A stretch of 64,000 nucleotides of DNA from Alistipes sp. (GCA_017520545.1 JAFXFM010000018.1:111965-175964); one strand, 5' to 3'; positions 24,952-34,081 are shown, counted from the stretch's first letter. Notes: generated by a model not told the origin, from the letters alone. Numbers and translations are program-made.

Positions 24952-27355
24952 AATTTTTCACCAACTTTGCTACCCTATCGTTATACTCCGTAGCACCAAG
25001 CAACTCTTCGAGCGAGAGGTGCATACGGTAGCGCCAATAGTGATTTGACACGGCGGGAATGTTGATGCGCTCACGCTCGATGTCGTCGCTACGCAACTCC
25101 TCCGACAACGACAACCAATCCTGCAACGGCAATATCGCCAACATCGAAGGTGAGGCGAGGTGGCGAGCAACAATCTTCTCGCACAATACCGCTGTTGCCT
25201 CCGCAGGAGCATCGCCCTCCAAACCGAGAATATCTTTATAGTAGGCATCACGCTTCGCCTCGTCGCGCCACCACAAACGAAGTGGCGACATATCGTGTGT
25301 GGAGGTCGAGCAGACCGACAGATATGGATAACGCATAGTATCGCCATAAGCCACGCCATACTCCTTCGGCATACGCTCTATTTCGAGCGATAGAATCTGC
25401 TCGTCGCGCATAACCTGTGGCACGCAGGCAGGAATCATACCCAAGTCCTCACCACACGCCAGCATTGGCGTCGATTCGGTCAGGCTCTTTAATCGCATTG
25501 CGCCCGTCTGTCCCCAATAGGTGTTGTGTCGGTTATAGTAGAAGTTGTCGTGCAGGCGCACAAATGCCTGCTGCTGCAACTTCGAGAGAGTCTTAAATTT
25601 TTCGGTATTGAATGGCGATATACGAGGCACAAAGCCCTCACCATACGCCAACCACAATACATTATCGTCGTTCAATTTTTTCGCAACATCACGCTTTTCG
25701 TCGAAGTCGAAGCCCTCGCAGCGGATATCCGCAGCAGAATAAGGCAGCGATGGCGCAAAGGCGCCCAACAACGCACTCTTCGCGCCCTGCGGCACTGCCC
25801 AGATGCGGAAGAATCCGAGAATATGGTCAATACGGTAGGCATCGAAGTAGTCTGCCATCTTTGCAAAGCGGGCACGCCACCACGCATAGCCATTCTCCGC
25901 CATCTTCTCCCAATTATAGATCGGAAATCCCCAATTTTGTCCCTCTGCCGAAAAGTCATCGGGCGGAGCACCTGCTGACGATGTTGTAACAAAGAGGTCG
26001 GGGTTTTGCCAAACATCGACACTCGTGCGAGATACGCCAATCGGAATATCGCCCTTCAAAACCACCCCCTTCGAGTGGAGGTAGTCGCGTACCTTGCGAA
26101 GCTGACGGTCGAGGTGGTACTGCATATAGTAGTAGAAGCCCACCTCCTTCGCATTACGCTCGGCAAAGGCAGCACAACGCTTCTCGGCAAACTTCGTAAA
26201 GGTATCCCACTTGGTGAAATCTGCCGTCTTATACTTGTCGCGCAACACCGAGAATACCGCGTACGGCATAAGCCACGAGCGATTTTGCTTCTCGAAGTCG
26301 CGGAATGATTTGCTATCCATACAACGCGAGCCCAACTGCTCGTACATCTTGCGCAGATACTTAATCTTCGCCTTCACAACCCGCTCGTAGTCCATATCGG
26401 GCAGGGCATTCAGTTCAGCCTTCAACATCTCCATCTCGCGGCGATCCTCCTCACCACGCAGATAGCCCACATCACTCAATCGAAGGTAGAGCGGATGCAG
26501 TGCAAAACTCGAAACGGTGTTGTATGGGTAGGAGTCGTGCCACGTCATCGACATCGAGGTGTCGTTGATAGGCAAAATCTGAATTATACGCTGTCCTGTC
26601 TTGGCGCACCAATCGCCCAAGAGTTGCAAATCGGCAAACTCACCCACGCCAAAGCTCTGCTCCGAACGCAGCGAGAATACAGGAACGGCAACACCAGCCC
26701 CTCGCCACCGCACGCTATCGCGAAGACGCAGACCAAAAATCAGGCTCAATGTATTCGATGGCTGCAACAAACGATTTTCACCCTGCTCCCAACGCAAAAA
26801 TTCACCCTCGGCGGTGGTTACTACAAATTTATACTCCGCGCACACGCGCTCGCGTAAGGCTACACCCCATCGATAGTTACCAAGATAGGTCATCGGCTGC
26901 ACCTTTGCGGTGTTCCACTCGCCCAACCCCTTCGAGGAGCCTACAATGGCGAGTCGCTCGGTCGAAGGCAGCACCGCCTCAACCTCGATGTAGTGCGTCG
27001 AACCCGCTACGATAGTCGTATGCTCGACTGCTCGCGCAAAGATACTCTGGCGGAACATCGACGAATGGAGTGGCTTATTCGTAGGCATATCGCGCCAATG
27101 GTCGATAACCTCGACAGCAGGGCAACCCGCAATCTCGGTTAGCGAGTGTCCCTCGCCCCACTCCGTACGGAGAACCCGCTTGCCCGCTACAACGCGATAG
27201 GAGTAGCGATATGGACGGTCGGAGTGTAACTCTATAGCTACGCTCCAATAGCCACCCTCCTCACGGAGCATATCCAAAACTTTACCCTCGGCAGGCACAA
27301 TCTGTAACTTGGCACCCTCAGCGGTGCAGTAGTGTAGTCTTAATGTCGCTTTCAT
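24941..27355 (-). CDS. malQ: 4-alpha-glucanotransferase with N-terminal starch-binding domains
   Basis: This 804-residue cytoplasmic enzyme carries one or two CBM20-like domains in its first 230 residues (for example RLAIVGSSKGLGEWNTAKVQ), then a GH77 catalytic domain. The GH77 nucleophile is likely the Asp in FDAYRIDHILGFFRIW near 500; the acid/base Glu is in ACGEDLGMIP near 632. The third acid is in CSTSTHDMSPLRLWW. It transfers maltosyl units between alpha-glucans and so links maltodextrin metabolism with the glycogen cluster at 7398-16652. Its 3' end overlaps the convergent FAD-oxidoreductase gene. Confidence 0.94.
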   Translation of the reverse strand: MKATLRLHYCTAEGAKLQIVPAEGKVLDMLREEGGYWSVAIELHSDRPYRYSYRVVAGKRVLRTEWGEGHSLTEIAGCPAVEVIDHWRDMPTNKPLHSSMFRQSIFARAVEHTTIVAGSTHYIEVEAVLPSTERLAIVGSSKGLGEWNTAKVQPMTYLGNYRWGVALRERVCAEYKFVVTTAEGEFLRWEQGENRLLQPSNTLSLIFGLRLRDSVRWRGAGVAVPVFSLRSEQSFGVGEFADLQLLGDWCAKTGQRIIQILPINDTSMSMTWHDSYPYNTVSSFALHPLYLRLSDVGYLRGEEDRREMEMLKAELNALPDMDYERVVKAKIKYLRKMYEQLGSRCMDSKSFRDFEKQNRSWLMPYAVFSVLRDKYKTADFTKWDTFTKFAEKRCAAFAERNAKEVGFYYYMQYHLDRQLRKVRDYLHSKGVVLKGDIPIGVSRTSVDVWQNPDLFVTTSSAGAPPDDFSAEGQNWGFPIYNWEKMAENGYAWWRARFAKMADYFDAYRIDHILGFFRIWAVPQGAKSALLGAFAPSLPYSAADIRCEGFDFDEKRDVAKKLNDDNVLWLAYGEGFVPRISPFNTEKFKTLSKLQQQAFVRLHDNFYYNRHNTYWGQTGAMRLKSLTESTPMLACGEDLGMIPACVPQVMRDEQILSLEIERMPKEYGVAYGDTMRYPYLSVCSTSTHDMSPLRLWWRDEAKRDAYYKDILGLEGDAPAEATAVLCEKIVARHLASPSMLAILPLQDWLSLSEELRSDDIERERINIPAVSNHYWRYRMHLSLEELLGATEYNDRVAKLVKNSKR

Positions 27356-27480
27356 AACTCAAATTTATACATAATCTTCGAGATATGCAATAGCAAAACG
27401 AGCGGGTTTTCAACAAGTTATTATACCACTAGACGAGAGATGAGAGACAAAAGACGAGAGTGGGGTGTAAAAATATCACT

Positions 27481-27687
27481 AAAAATCATTTTAGAGAGGC
27501 AAATGCAACACCACCAAAAATTGCTTTTAAGGAGGTAGTTGCAACGCAACATAACAATCCATTCAAAATCAGAGATGAGCGAGGGAATTTTGTACTAAAC
27601 AAGGAAGCGAGCCCGCAGCATAGTAAACCTATGTGAGGAGCTCGCTTACCGAAGAGCAGTGCAAAATTCACCGCTCAGAATGATTTT
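27481..27687 (+). repeat. Palindromic repeat PIR-4 (composite copy)
   Basis: The main unit spans 27516-27687, with GCGAGC/GCTCGC in the inner stem and CATAG-taaac-CTATG as cap. The right arm AATGATTTTAG does not match the inner left arm AAAAATTG but does match AAAAATCATTTTAG at 27481. The copy therefore looks nested or recombined. Its right edge overlaps the TAA stop of mmdB. The remaining 125 bp up to malQ show nothing recognisable. Confidence 0.75.
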
Positions 27688-28891
27688 AGCTCAAGAAGGC
27701 AAGTAGAATTCCTGCTGCCACCGCCGAACCTACCACACCCGCTACGTTAGGACCCATAGCGTGCATAAGGAGGAAGTTCGATGGATTCTCCTTCTGACCT
27801 ACGGTCTGCGATACACGGGCTGCCATAGGCACCGCCGATACACCTGCAGAACCGATAAGTGGGTTGATCTTCTTACCCTCCGGCAAGAAGAGGTTCATAA
27901 ATTTCGCGAGGAGCAAACCTCCGGCTGTACCGCAGCTAAACGCAACGATACCAAGCACAAGGATACCGAGAGTCTTGAAGTTGAGGAACGAGTCGGCAGT
28001 AGCAGTTGCTCCAACCGAGATGCCGAGGAAGATAACCACGATGTTCATCAACTCGTTCTGCACGGTCTTAGACAAACGATCCACAACACCACACTCCTTC
28101 ATCAAGTTACCGAGCATCAAGCAACCAACGAGTGGCGCAGCCGATGGAAGAAGCAACGAGATGATGATGGTGATGATAACAGGGAAGATAATCTTCTCGG
28201 TCTTCGACACCTGACGCAACTGCGACATCTTAATCATACGCTCCTTCTTGGTGGTGAGGGCCTTCATAATTGGTGGCTGAATAACCGGCACAAGAGCCAT
28301 ATACGAGTAAGCTGCAATGGCGATAGGGCCGAGCAATTCAGGCGCAAGACGAGCCGTCAAGAAGATTGAGGTAGGACCATCGGCACCACCGATAATACCA
28401 ATCGAACCGCACTCATTAGGAGCAAAGCCCAAGGCGTAAGCGCCCAAGAAGGTTGCAAAGATACCCAACTGTGCTGCTGCACCGAGCAAGAAACTCTTAG
28501 GATTGGCAATAAGTGGACCGAAGTCGGTCATCGCTCCTACACCCACGAAGATCAAACAAGGATAGATACCGAGTTTAACTCCAAGATAGAGGTAGTCGAT
28601 AAGGCCCGCATTATCCACGAAGATATCCCAATGAACGTGACCTCCTGCAAATAGCTCCGAGTGGTACATCTCGGCTCCCGGGAGGTTAGTAAGCAACATA
28701 CCAAAAGCGATAGGGAGCAACAGAAGCGGCTCAAACTGCTTCTTGATTGCGAGGTAGAGAAGGAAGCACGCGAGTGCAATCATCACCGCAAACTTCCAGC
28801 CACCCGGCGCAAAGAATGCCCCGAATCCCGAAGTCTCGACAAACTTCATAACGCTGTCGAGAAGGAAATCAGACTGCAATAGTGAAATCAT
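27686..28891 (-). CDS. mmdB: Na+-pumping decarboxylase, beta subunit
   Basis: This 401-residue, 9-11-helix membrane protein is the OadB/GcdB/MmdB subunit that couples decarboxylation of carboxybiotin to sodium export. The conserved segments [17 protein letters not shown] near residue 125 and [17 protein letters not shown] near 163 contain the Asp implicated in Na+/proton exchange. [16 protein letters not shown] lies near 343. It is the last gene of the mce-mmdA-gamma-biotin carrier-mmdB operon and ends in repeat PIR-4. Methylmalonyl-CoA specificity is inferred from mce and mmdA. Confidence 0.95.
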   Translation of the reverse strand: MISLLQSDFLLDSVMKFVETSGFGAFFAPGGWKFAVMIALACFLLYLAIKKQFEPLLLLPIAFGMLLTNLPGAEMYHSELFAGGHVHWDIFVDNAGLIDYLYLGVKLGIYPCLIFVGVGAMTDFGPLIANPKSFLLGAAAQLGIFATFLGAYALGFAPNECGSIGIIGGADGPTSIFLTARLAPELLGPIAIAAYSYMALVPVIQPPIMKALTTKKERMIKMSQLRQVSKTEKIIFPVIITIIISLLLPSAAPLVGCLMLGNLMKECGVVDRLSKTVQNELMNIVVIFLGISVGATATADSFLNFKTLGILVLGIVAFSCGTAGGLLLAKFMNLFLPEGKKINPLIGSAGVSAVPMAARVSQTVGQKENPSNFLLMHAMGPNVAGVVGSAVAAGILLAFLS

Positions 28892-28896
28892 AACGC

Positions 28897-29355
28897 CTAC
28901 TCAATTACAAGTAAAACATCACCCTCCATTACAGTTGCACCTGCCGAAACAAGCACCTGCTTAACAACACCACCACGCTCGGCGTCGATGTTGTTCTCCA
29001 TCTTCATAGCCTCCAACACGAGGAGAGTCTGACCAGCCGCTACGGTATCGCCCTCCTTAACGTTGATAGAGAGAACTGTGCCCGGAAGCGGACAAGCAAC
29101 CTTCAAGCCCGAAGCAGCCGCAGGAGCAGCAGCCGGCTTGGTTGCGATAGGGGTCTTTGGAGTTACCGAAAGACCGGTTGCCTCCGGAGCAGCAGTAACC
29201 TGCGGCTTCTTCACAGCCACAGCCTTACCACCCTCAATCTCTACATTGTACTTTGTGCCATTGACCGTTACGTGAGCCAAGGTCGAGGCCTCGTTGATAT
29301 CGTCAATCTTAACTTCGTAAGAGTTGCCGTTGATTTTCAATGAATACTTTTTCAT
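28897..29355 (-). CDS. mmdC: Biotin carboxyl carrier subunit
   Basis: This 152-residue protein has an N-terminal beta domain, then an Ala/Pro/Thr-rich flexible linker (about residues 50-85: [19 protein letters not shown] and on). The biotinyl domain follows, with the biotinylated Lys in [11 protein letters not shown] near 117. It carries the carboxyl group from MmdA to MmdB. It starts 19 bp after the gamma subunit and ends 5 bp before mmdB. Confidence 0.95.
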   Translation of the reverse strand: MKKYSLKINGNSYEVKIDDINEASTLAHVTVNGTKYNVEIEGGKAVAVKKPQVTAAPEATGLSVTPKTPIATKPAAAPAAASGLKVACPLPGTVLSINVKEGDTVAAGQTLLVLEAMKMENNIDAERGGVVKQVLVSAGATVMEGDVLLVIE

Positions 29356-29374
29356 TTCGTTTGTGTGTCTTAAA

Positions 29375-29734
29375 TTATTTACGCTCAGGTAACTGAGTCA
29401 ATCCGTGAATTTTCGAACTCCAAGGCGAGTACGCACGAGTGATGCGGTTGATGGTAAGCATCTCCGACTCCTGATCGTGCAAGTTGCTCTTGTAGAGTTT
29501 CAATGCGGTAATGATAGCCGCAGCAATCTCCTGGTCGGTAATTGCGTCGTGCTCCTCTTCTGCCGCTGCTGCGCCTGCTACGGCAGCCTTTGCAGCCTTC
29601 TTCTGGTGAGTAAATACCCAACCCATAGCCTTCATTACAAAGATAAGAAGCACGAGTACGGCAAATACCACCGAGAAACCAAGAGCCGCCATAAGCAACA
29701 TCTCCGGCCAGCCTACATTTGCAAATTTATCCAT
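29375..29734 (-). CDS. mmdD: OadG-family gamma/delta subunit
   Basis: This 119-residue protein has a single N-terminal transmembrane helix (MLLMAALGFSVVFAVLVLLI). An Ala-rich, charged linker follows (KKAAKAAVAGAAAAEEEHDA), with a short conserved C-terminal region. This is the layout of the OadG/MmdD small subunit that stabilizes the decarboxylase complex. Its position between mmdA and the biotin carrier gene supports the call. Confidence 0.9.
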   Translation of the reverse strand: MDKFANVGWPEMLLMAALGFSVVFAVLVLLIFVMKAMGWVFTHQKKAAKAAVAGAAAAEEEHDAITDQEIAAAIITALKLYKSNLHDQESEMLTINRITRAYSPWSSKIHGLTQLPERK

Positions 29735-29759
29735 AACTTTTTACGCTTTTACCTTTGGA

Positions 29760-31322
29760 CTACAATGGAATGTTCGAGTGCTTACGAGCAGGGTTCTGCA
29801 AACGCTTGGTTGCCAACGACTGCAAAGCACGGATAATACGGAAACGAGTGTTGCGTGGCTCGATTACATCGTCGATATAGCCATAGCGCGCAGCGTTGTA
29901 AGGGTTCGAGAACAAATCTTTGTACTCCTGCTCCTTCTCGGCTACGAACTTCGCCTTTGCCTCAGGATCGGTGAACTCTGCCAAAGCCTTTGCGTGCAAC
30001 ACCTCAACTGCACCCGATGCACCCATAACGGCAATCTCTGCCGATGGCCAAGCGTAGTTGATATCGCCACGGATATGCTTCGACGACATAACGATATAAG
30101 CACCACCATAAGCCTTACGCAATGTAACGGTTACCTTTGGTACAGTAGCCTCGCAGTATGCGAAGAGCAACTTTGCACCGTGAGTGATAACACCACCATA
30201 CTCCTGTGTTGTACCAGGCAAGAATCCAGGAACATCAACGAGGGTTACGAGAGGAATGTTGAATGCGTCGCAGAAACGTACGAAGCGTGCAGCCTTACGC
30301 GAAGCGTTGATATCGAGCACACCCGCCATAAACTTAGGCTGGTTGGCGATGATACCTACCGACTGACCGTTGAAACGAGCGAAGCAGGTGATGATATTCT
30401 TTGCATACGAAGCTGCCGACTCCAAGTAGTCGCCATTATCGACGATAGCCTTGATAACATCGTACATATCGTATGCCTGATTTGGGTTATCAGGGATAAT
30501 CTCGTTGAGCGAGTCCTCCAAACGAGCGATGCTGTCGGTGCAAACTGCCAACGGAGCGTCCTCCATATTGTTCTGCGGCATATAAGAGATGAGCTTGCGA
30601 ATGAGTGCAATACCCTCCTCCTCGGTATCAACTGCGAACTGTGCAACACCCGACTTTGTGGTGTGAACTACTGCACCACCCAACTGCTCCTGTGTTACAT
30701 CCTCGCCGGTTACGGTCTTAACAACCTTCGGACCTGTAAGGAACATATTAGAGGTGTTCTTCTTCATAATGATAAAGTCGGTCAAAGCCGGCGAATAGAC
30801 TGCACCACCTGCGCAAGGGCCGAAGATTGCCGAAATCTGCGGAATAACACCCGACGACATAACGTTGCGCTGGAAGATGTTAGCGTAACCCGCCAAAGCG
30901 TTTACACCCTCCTGAATACGAGCACCACCCGAGTCGTTCAAGCCGATGCAAGGTGCGCCGTTACGCATAGCCATATCCATAACCTTGCAAATTTTGTCTG
31001 CCAAAGCCAACGACAACGAACCTGCGGTTACGGTGAAGTCCTGTGCAAACACGTAAACAAGGCGACCGTCGATAGTACCATAACCTGTTACTACGCCATC
31101 ACCAAATGTGTGCTTCTTCTCCATACCAAAGTCGTAGCAACGGTGAGTTACGAACATATCGAACTCCTCGAAACTGCCCTCATCGAGCAACATCTGAATA
31201 CGCTCACGAGCGGTATACTTGCCCTTCTCGTGCTGCTTTGCGATGGCCTTCTCGCCACCACCCATACGAGCCGTCTCGCGGTTCTCGATGAGTTTGTTGA
31301 TTTTGTTTTGAATTTCGCTCAT
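29760..31322 (-). CDS. mmdA: Methylmalonyl-CoA decarboxylase alpha (carboxyltransferase) subunit
   Basis: This 520-residue protein is the acyl-CoA carboxyltransferase subunit that moves the carboxyl group of methylmalonyl-CoA onto biotin. The two crotonase-fold halves are visible. The first has [20 protein letters not shown] near 128 and [16 protein letters not shown] near 168. The second has [20 protein letters not shown] near 370 and [18 protein letters not shown] near 405. It lies between mce and the small subunit gene, so in vivo it probably uses (S)- or (R)-methylmalonyl-CoA in propionate formation. A related propionyl-CoA carboxylase activity cannot be excluded from sequence alone. Confidence 0.95.
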   Translation of the reverse strand: MSEIQNKINKLIENRETARMGGGEKAIAKQHEKGKYTARERIQMLLDEGSFEEFDMFVTHRCYDFGMEKKHTFGDGVVTGYGTIDGRLVYVFAQDFTVTAGSLSLALADKICKVMDMAMRNGAPCIGLNDSGGARIQEGVNALAGYANIFQRNVMSSGVIPQISAIFGPCAGGAVYSPALTDFIIMKKNTSNMFLTGPKVVKTVTGEDVTQEQLGGAVVHTTKSGVAQFAVDTEEEGIALIRKLISYMPQNNMEDAPLAVCTDSIARLEDSLNEIIPDNPNQAYDMYDVIKAIVDNGDYLESAASYAKNIITCFARFNGQSVGIIANQPKFMAGVLDINASRKAARFVRFCDAFNIPLVTLVDVPGFLPGTTQEYGGVITHGAKLLFAYCEATVPKVTVTLRKAYGGAYIVMSSKHIRGDINYAWPSAEIAVMGASGAVEVLHAKALAEFTDPEAKAKFVAEKEQEYKDLFSNPYNAARYGYIDDVIEPRNTRFRIIRALQSLATKRLQNPARKHSNIPL

Positions 31323-31376
31323 AGCTATTTTTCTTATTTTTTGTAAATTTAGATTTGTTCAAGTTTCCAAAATCCC

Positions 31377-31503
31377 CAAAAATCGTAAATGATTGAGATA
31401 TTTTTGTGCGATGTTAGGCGACAAAAGCGGAGCATACTAAAAGGTATGTAAGCATTTTGGCGTCCGACACACTCGTGCAAAAAGAGCCAATCAGAACGGT
31501 TTT
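31377..31503 (+). repeat. Palindromic repeat PIR-5
   Basis: The arms AAAAATCG and CGGTTTT pair with one G:T. The cap is CATAC-taaaa-GGTATG, flanked by GCGGAG and GTAAGC. The right arm overlaps the TAA stop of mce, so this copy lies between mce and mmdA inside an operon. Confidence 0.88.
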
Positions 31504-31906
31504 ATTTCTTCTCGCAGAGTTCGGTGAGAATACCCTGTGTGCTCTTTGGGTGGAGGAAGGCGATAGTCATATCGTCAGCGCCCTTGCGTGGGGTCTTGTC
31601 GATAAGACGAATACCCTGAGCCTCGGCGTCAGCCAACTGCTCCTCGATACCCTCAACGGCGAGAGCCATATGGTGAATACCGATACCCTTATTCTCGATA
31701 AACTTTGCGATTGTCGAATCCTCCGAAGTCGCCTCCAAGAGTTCGATCTTGGTCTGGCCAAGCATAAAGAATGCGGTGCGAACCTTCTGGTCTGCAACCT
31801 CCTCGATTTTGTAACACTTCAATCCGAGTGCGCCCTCCCAATAAGGGATCGCCTCATCAAGGCTCTTAACTGCGATGCCGAGATGCTCAATGTGGGATAC
31901 TTTCAT
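31502..31906 (-). CDS. mce: Methylmalonyl-CoA epimerase
   Basis: This 134-residue VOC-fold metalloenzyme interconverts (R)- and (S)-methylmalonyl-CoA. The family start HIEHLGIAVKSLDEAIPYWE supplies the first metal His. KIELLEA near 68 and GIHHMALAVEGIEEQ near 90 supply the others, and STQGILTELCEK closes the sequence. The ATG at 31906 fits the family N-terminus better than the longer frame to 31963. A TATCTTTG box is found 75 bp upstream. The gene leads the decarboxylase operon, although PIR-5 is inserted after it. Confidence 0.95.
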   Translation of the reverse strand: MKVSHIEHLGIAVKSLDEAIPYWEGALGLKCYKIEEVADQKVRTAFFMLGQTKIELLEATSEDSTIAKFIENKGIGIHHMALAVEGIEEQLADAEAQGIRLIDKTPRKGADDMTIAFLHPKSTQGILTELCEKK

Positions 31907-31981
31907 AGTTTTAGTTTTTATTTGGTTAAAGAAAATTAGTTCTACTTGCTGTGATTTGGGCATACACCCTCACAATCTTGG

Positions 31982-31989
31982 CAAAGATA
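31982..31989 (-). promoter_or_regulatory. -7 box for the mce-mmd operon
   Basis: The minus strand reads TATCTTTG with a TTG 20 bp upstream at 32012-32010. The leader would be about 70 nt. Confidence 0.65.
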
Positions 31990-32095
31990 CCATTTCCTAC
32001 GGAAATAAACAACACTTTTCGGAAAACTTTTTGCCTTTTGTGAAATAAATAACAAAACATTCGGCAAGGTCGGACCGGTTGGCTCATATGCAACA

Positions 32096-32137
32096 AAAGG
32101 CAAGTAACGGCAAGTAACGGCTATTAGCGGCAAGTAA
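32096..32137 (+). repeat. Short tandem repeat GGCAAGTAACGG
   Basis: GGCAAGTAACGGCAAGTAAC and then GGCTATTAGCGGCAAGTAA form about three imperfect 12-bp units in the 360-bp gap between mce and the small Ser-rich gene. Nothing else is seen there except the terminator at 32206-32235. Confidence 0.65.
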
Positions 32138-32205
32138 TGATGTGCTTTACACCACCCTAAACCGCTTTATTAGCCCTTACCAGCCGCTACCGACCGTTAC
32201 TATAC

Positions 32206-32235
32206 AAAAGCGACGGCTATGTTAATAGCCGCCGC
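32206..32235 (-). terminator. Terminator of the accessory gene group
   Basis: On the minus strand GCGGCGGCTAT pairs with ATAGCCGTCGC and is followed by TTTTG. It lies about 30 bp past the stop of the small gene at 32268. Confidence 0.75.
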
Positions 32236-32267
32236 CATATCTCACCTAATTCAATTAAAATAGATAT

Positions 32268-32453
32268 TTAGTATCTATTTTTCGTCGGTTCTGGGAACTC
32301 CGCTGGCACAAGAAGCGATTCGCTACGACTGCTGCTGCTACTGCTACTGCGGCTACTACCACTGTATGAAGACTGAGCAGTAGTAGAACTACCAATAGCA
32401 ATCACGACAAAACAAATCAACACCAAAATCGAAAAAAATGTTTTTCTTGACAT
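32268..32453 (-). CDS. Small secreted or membrane protein with serine run
   Basis: This 61-residue frame begins with a hydrophobic signal or anchor segment (FFSILVLICFVVIAIGSST). A serine/arginine stretch SSRSSSSSSSRSES follows, then a short Pro/Glu tail. No family is recognised. It overlaps the end of the VanZ-like gene by 37 bp in another frame and is A/T-rich like that gene. The signal-like start and the terminator just beyond it support expression. It could still be spurious. Confidence 0.5.
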   Translation of the reverse strand: MSRKTFFSILVLICFVVIAIGSSTTAQSSYSGSSRSSSSSSSRSESLLVPAEFPEPTKNRY

Positions 32454-32833
32454 AGTAAAAAAATTATTAGAGTTAATAAATAAGTTAATATATCAAACCA
32501 ATCAAATGTTCCGGGTATAATACCACAAAGTTGTATTACTTCTAATATGAACGGTAGCATAACAGACAGTCCAAATATGAATCTTCCTGCAAATTTGCCA
32601 TCATACAAAGCCGACTGAAATACAAGCAGAGCCATATACCACAATGCATCAGGCAAGCAGAAGATTACCCAACTTGTAATTGGACCACAATTAGCATAAT
32701 CCACCTCTATTTTGATCTTAGCCAACCATTCTACATTAAAAGGCATCAGAAACAACACCTCTTGCCGACAAGTTGCATAAATCAAAGCGCCTGCCAATAA
32801 TAACACAAACGATATACAAGCCCGACAGAACAT
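32417..32833 (-). CDS. VanZ-like membrane protein
   Basis: This 138-residue, A/T-rich gene encodes four hydrophobic helices (FVLLLAGALIYA, CLPDALWYMALLVFQSALY, FIFGLSVMLPFILEVIQL and ILTYLLTLIIFLL). The pattern PDALW ... EVIQL ... GTFDWFDILTY resembles the short VanZ-like fold, in which a conserved Glu and Asp lie near the third helix. The function is unknown. It follows the secreted-protein gene at 32878 and precedes the Ser-rich peptide. Confidence 0.65.
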   Translation of the reverse strand: MFCRACISFVLLLAGALIYATCRQEVLFLMPFNVEWLAKIKIEVDYANCGPITSWVIFCLPDALWYMALLVFQSALYDGKFAGRFIFGLSVMLPFILEVIQLCGIIPGTFDWFDILTYLLTLIIFLLCQEKHFFRFWC

Positions 32834-32877
32834 TTACTGTTGCTTTTTATAACCCATCATCTTTCTTATTCGGCAAA

Positions 32878-33309
32878 TTATAATGGATTATACCCTTTTG
32901 TACTACCACCTATTTTTATTCTAAACACAGGCTTTCCATCAGATCTCTCTTTATAATTTAAACTACCCGTCGTTTCCCCTCCGTGATCCCATCTGATATA
33001 TACCTTATAGCACTTGTAATACATCTCTTCGCCAACAAAATAGTGTCCATACAATCCGTCACTAAAGTCATATATCCTTCCATTACTATATAATCCATAA
33101 GACTTCTCGCCGTTACTGTAGCGAAATTCGCACGAAACCCATTGTTTTCGACCCGTATAGGTACTGTACGTATCTCTCTGAACATATCTCTGACTCTTTT
33201 CATACTCATAATCTTCTCTACTCTGTATCTTAAACTGAGTATATGCAGATTGAGAAAAAACGGGATAAGAAACCGCTAATACGCATATCAACAATAAATA
33301 CTTTTTCAT
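32878..33309 (-). CDS. Secreted protein of unknown function, 143 aa
   Basis: A signal peptide (MKKYLLLICVLAVSYPVFSQ, cleavage after FSQ or SQS) precedes a Tyr- and Ser-rich domain of about 120 residues. Its beta-strand-like segments include WVSCEFRYSNGEKSYGLYSN and YYKCYKVYIRWDHGGE. No family is recognised. Two cysteines could form a disulphide. The gene is A/T-rich and shares orientation, size class and secretion signal with the upstream gene at 33373. Confidence 0.7.
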   Translation of the reverse strand: MKKYLLLICVLAVSYPVFSQSAYTQFKIQSREDYEYEKSQRYVQRDTYSTYTGRKQWVSCEFRYSNGEKSYGLYSNGRIYDFSDGLYGHYFVGEEMYYKCYKVYIRWDHGGETTGSLNYKERSDGKPVFRIKIGGSTKGYNPL

Positions 33310-33372
33310 AGCAATTCATTTTTATCACACTATATACTTGAAGTAATAGACGCAAAAGATTTCATTATTGTA

Positions 33373-33729
33373 CTATAATTTTCTCAAAACAGTATTACCG
33401 ATTCTTACAGCATAACTATTATATCCGATCTGTACTCTTATCCCATAGCTTTCTATATTGTAAAATCTAAAGTAGTATCCATCCTTAGAGCCTCCCATAC
33501 CACCATTATTTTTCGCTATAAAAGAGTTAAAGGTTCTTGTATTTTCAAAACTTATTGTTCTGTAATCTTTGGAAAAAGATATATAAACCACATCCCCCTT
33601 TTTTATATCAACACTAGGAATATCTCTTTCAGCCTGAAATTTGCCGCCGAATTCATAGCCCGCAAACTGCGCATTTGCAGCAGAAGAAATACCTAAAAGC
33701 ATTATCAATACCAATAAAATCTTTTTCAT
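33373..33729 (-). CDS. Secreted protein of unknown function, 118 aa
   Basis: A signal peptide (KKILLVLIMLLGISSAANAQ) precedes a compact beta-rich domain (GDVVYISFSKDYRTISFEN, YYFRFYNIESYGIRVQIGYN). The start MKKILL at 33729 was chosen because it gives a normal signal peptide; MKTMKK, nine bases earlier, is possible. No family is recognised. It is the first gene after leader RNA X, with the ATG about 36 bp past the conserved 3' end of that element. The two are probably cotranscribed. Confidence 0.7.
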   Translation of the reverse strand: MKKILLVLIMLLGISSAANAQFAGYEFGGKFQAERDIPSVDIKKGDVVYISFSKDYRTISFENTRTFNSFIAKNNGGMGGSKDGYYFRFYNIESYGIRVQIGYNSYAVRIGNTVLRKL

Positions 33730-33764
33730 AGTCTTCAAGTTTTTAAGTTTTAATTAGTCTATTT

Positions 33765-34078
33765 CCCTACTCACTTGCGGCTTTTCGGGTTACTCCGTTG
33801 TACCTTTTAAGAGGGTTCGGATACGCACAAAAAAAAGCGCGGTACTTTTCGTATCTCGCTCTGACAAGGTGTTTGGCGTAACCCAATGGAATCGAAACAA
33901 CAAAAAGCCCACGCTAATGCGTGAGCATTTCAATTGTCATTCCACTATCTCGATGTAAGTCGCCAAACTTTTGTCAGAGATTGAATAAATCAAAATGCTT
34001 TTCCTTCTAATATGTCTAAATTGTGCGCATCAAACTATACGCAATGCTTCATAGGCAATTGTTTTTTCGGTTATTATA
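33765..34078 (-). ncRNA. Structured leader RNA X
   Basis: Read on the minus strand, this roughly 310-nt element starts with TTGCCTATGAAG and TTTAGACATATT. It then forms a nested stem: 33859-33867 pairs with 33971-33979, 33871-33878 with 33961-33968, 33887-33892 with 33939-33944, and 33910-33914 with 33919-33923. The cap motif is GCTCACGC-atta-GCGTGGGC. Next comes GCGCTTTTTTTTGTGCG, and the element ends with ACGGAGTAACCCGAAAAGCC and GTGAGTAGGG. Element Y (38920-39228) has the same order with unrelated stem sequences. A -7 box precedes it and a secreted-protein gene follows, so it is a leader or an independent small RNA. There are no ORFs of note. Confidence 0.7.
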
Positions 34079-34081
34079 GTG

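Noticed and set aside
27486-27671. 61-codon minus-strand frame inside PIR-4
   Set aside because: It consists only of repeat sequence; the same repeat elsewhere is not open in that frame.
29778-31346. 522-codon open frame opposite mmdA
   Set aside because: Antisense shadow; the composition is typical of a complementary frame and mmdA motifs are complete on the other strand.
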